A stretch of DNA of 64,000 nt from Acinetobacter piscicola (GTDB taxonomy: Bacteria > Pseudomonadota > Gammaproteobacteria > Pseudomonadales > Moraxellaceae). The notes beneath the pieces were generated by a model. That model searched no databases. It was not told where the DNA came from and worked only from the letters and a program-made list of their open reading frames with translations. How positions within the stretch are numbered: the first letter of the stretch is position 1; each line of letters opens with the position of its first letter. Positions 62,371 to 64,000 of the stretch are shown piece after piece. Location of the stretch: NCBI RefSeq assembly GCF_002233755.1, contig NZ_NIFO01000001.1:620001-684000 (forward strand), given 5' to 3'. A program made the translations under genes and the position numbers.

Positions 62371-64000
62371 GGCACAGTTGTTTGTTGATGGAGTTTCGCC
62401 ACTTGTTGAATCAATTGTGTGGCAGTGAATGTACCTGTAAAACGTAATTCACGAACTTCTTGGCCATTTTCATTTAAAAATAACATGGTTGGAGGGCCTA
62501 AAATTTCATGTTGTTTGAGAATGAGGTCTTGTGATTCATTATAAGTGGTTAAATCCAACTGAATTAAAGTGAAATCCTTTAATGCATCTTGTACGTCTAC
62601 ACGAGGAAAGACTTCTTTTTCAATTGGTTGACATGCTACACACCAGTCTGCATAAACATCGATAATGATGGGTTTAGCCAATTGTTTTGCTGAGTTTAAG
62701 GCACTTTCAAGCTCATTCGCAGTGGTGACTTTTTGCCATGCGAGGTGCTCTGTTTGGCTATGCTGAATTTGATATGCAGAATAGCTTTGCTGGATATTCC
62801 AAACACTGGCAGCAAGGCTAAGCAATGCAATGAGGATTAAAATACTCTTATTAACCACTTTCTCACTGTCACGTAATGCATTGAGCAGATAGATTGCGAG
62901 GGCAATACATAAGATTGCGAAGATCGCGTAATACAATGTAGAAGCCAGCATTGGTCGGATAAAATATAAAGCAACCATGAGCATGACAAAACCGAAACTC
63001 ACTTTAATTCGATCCATCCATTTACCGGGTTTTGGCAGTAATTTTGAACCAAAAACACTGGCTATAAAGAGTGGTAAACCAATACCTAAACCAAGGATAA
63101 ATAAATATAAACCGCCTAGAAATGCACTTTTCGATTGTGAAACAAATAATAACGCACCCGCCAATGGCGCACTCATACATGGGCCTACGATCAGTGCTGA
63201 TAATGCACCCATCGCAATAGCACCAAAAATCGTACCTGCTTTTTGATTATTTTGTAGATTGTTGAGCTTTTGACTCAGTGCTTGAGGTAGATTAAGTTGG
63301 TATAAGCCAAATAGGTTGAGTGCTAAAACCACAAAGAGAATAGCAAATAGTGAAACAATCCAAGGACTTTGAAACCAACGTTGAAAACTATAACCAATTT
63401 CAGCAACCACAATTCCCATAATCGCATAGACAACAGCCATACTGACAACAAAACTCAGTGCGATCACAACTGCTTTATAGCCTTTGGCACGCTGAATAAT
63501 GATGCCCGAAAGGATGGGAATAAGAGGCAATGAGCAGGGCAAGAACGCAAGTAAAATGCCTAGACCGAAAAAGATGAATAAATTTAAAATTAATGAATCT
63601 TTAGATAGTAGCTTAAAGAAAGATTGATCATCATTCCATTGTAATGACGTTGTATTGTTAGTTTTACTATCTTCAACAGCTTTGGCATCAGTTTGAATGG
63701 TATTTGTAATGACAGTGCTTGAGTCTGTAGACTCATTTGCAATGGCTTCGCTGCTTGAACTTGTTGCAGAATTTTCTAAATTTTTGGCTTTATTTTCAGT
63801 TAAAATTTTCTGCTGTTGATTAACGGCTAAATCCGTTGCACTATCGGAATTTTGTTTATTCAACGTGTTTTGTGCTGTTGTATCTGTGGATGGTTTAAGT
63901 AATGAGTCTGCGCTGTTATTAAGTAAATTTTTAGTTGCAGTATTACTTTGTGGAAAGAGTCCGTCTGCATCGGTACGGATAGTTTTGCGTTGTAAGGGAT
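62367..64000 (-). CDS. dsbD: Thiol:disulfide interchange protein DsbD (5' end outside window)
   Basis: The frame runs open from 62367 to the right edge at 64000; the TTG at 63863 is internal, so the N-terminus lies outside. Visible regions: a low-complexity Ser/Thr/Asn linker of about 145 residues, the transmembrane DsbD-beta domain with LPCSLPLIPILSGI and ALIVGPCMSAPLAGALLF (redox Cys pair), and a C-terminal thioredoxin domain with VYADWCVACQPIEKEVF. It carries cytosolic reducing power to periplasmic thiol proteins, here most likely the adjacent TlpA-like and DsbG proteins. Confidence 0.93.
   Translation of the reverse strand, partial: PLQRKTIRTDADGLFPQSNTATKNLLNNSADSLLKPSTDTTAQNTLNKQNSDSATDLAVNQQQKILTENKAKNLENSATSSSSEAIANESTDSSTVITNTIQTDAKAVEDSKTNNTTSLQWNDDQSFFKLLSKDSLILNLFIFFGLGILLAFLPCSLPLIPILSGIIIQRAKGYKAVVIALSFVVSMAVVYAIMGIVVAEIGYSFQRWFQSPWIVSLFAILFVVLALNLFGLYQLNLPQALSQKLNNLQNNQKAGTIFGAIAMGALSALIVGPCMSAPLAGALLFVSQSKSAFLGGLYLFILGLGIGLPLFIASVFGSKLLPKPGKWMDRIKVSFGFVMLMVALYFIRPMLASTLYYAIFAILCIALAIYLLNALRDSEKVVNKSILILIALLSLAASVWNIQQSYSAYQIQHSQTEHLAWQKVTTANELESALNSAKQLAKPIIIDVYADWCVACQPIEKEVFPRVDVQDALKDFTLIQLDLTTYNESQDLILKQHEILGPPTMLFLNENGQEVRELRFTGTFTATQLIQQVAKLHQQTTVP

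Noticed and set aside
1..64000. CRISPR arrays, tRNA/rRNA genes, insertion sequences, prophage
   Set aside because: No regularly spaced repeats, transposase motifs, integrase or recognisable tRNA structures were seen on either strand.

Overview
The window is chromosomal DNA from a low-GC gammaproteobacterium, almost certainly an Acinetobacter species or close Moraxellaceae relative. The support is AT-rich codon use, Coq7-type ubiquinone hydroxylase, a UmuDAb-like long UmuD beside UmuC, the tamA/tamB and bam/lpx gene sets, DUF937 and DUF2797 genes, and many short conserved hypotheticals. No rRNA, tRNA, insertion sequence, prophage or CRISPR array was found. Most of the window is core genome, with small accessory or decaying patches between conserved blocks.

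Layout. 1-13 kb: the 3' part of a DUF2797 gene, a DUF937 protein with Gly/Gln repeats, transketolase (tkt), OsmC and YceI proteins, an alpha/beta-hydrolase without a catalytic nucleophile, a GNAT acetyltransferase, a gene remnant, an outer-membrane barrel protein, and a umuD-umuC operon. 12-19 kb: acyltransferase, YebC, GrpB, Lrp/AsnC regulator, MoeB/ThiF, AarF/UbiB kinase, folB-folK, a lipoprotein. 19-31 kb: coq7, an LplT-like transporter, tamA-tamB, and an acyl-CoA synthetase. 31-42 kb: bioB, queG/nnr, an acylphosphatase broken by a stop codon, a frameshifted WG-repeat protein, ruvC, fxsA, a LysE exporter and metK. 42-46 kb: the ntrB-ntrC nitrogen two-component system and rimO.

46.8-58 kb is one tight co-directional run: pyrH-frr-uppS-cdsA-dxr-rseP-bamA-skp-lpxD-fabZ-lpxA. 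It couples nucleotide supply, ribosome recycling, isoprenoid and phospholipid precursors, outer-membrane protein assembly and lipid A synthesis, and it ends in a strong terminator. 58-64 kb holds a YcaQ/AlkX-type gene, an Imm33-like orphan immunity gene, small exported or acidic proteins, and a minus-strand dsbD-tlpA-dsbG periplasmic thiol module whose dsbD runs off the right edge.

The most unusual signals lie between genes. A perfect CRP-type palindrome sits upstream of three consecutive stem-loops ending in an intrinsic terminator (60,122-60,322), a candidate small RNA. A 34-codon Cys-rich mini-protein at 30,649 has a strong ribosome-binding site and its own terminator. There are two nested-palindrome intergenic repeats (about 2,714-2,912 and 17,303-17,560). 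Two genes carry single inactivating or recoding lesions (acyP, WG-repeat). No large undescribed multi-gene system is evident.
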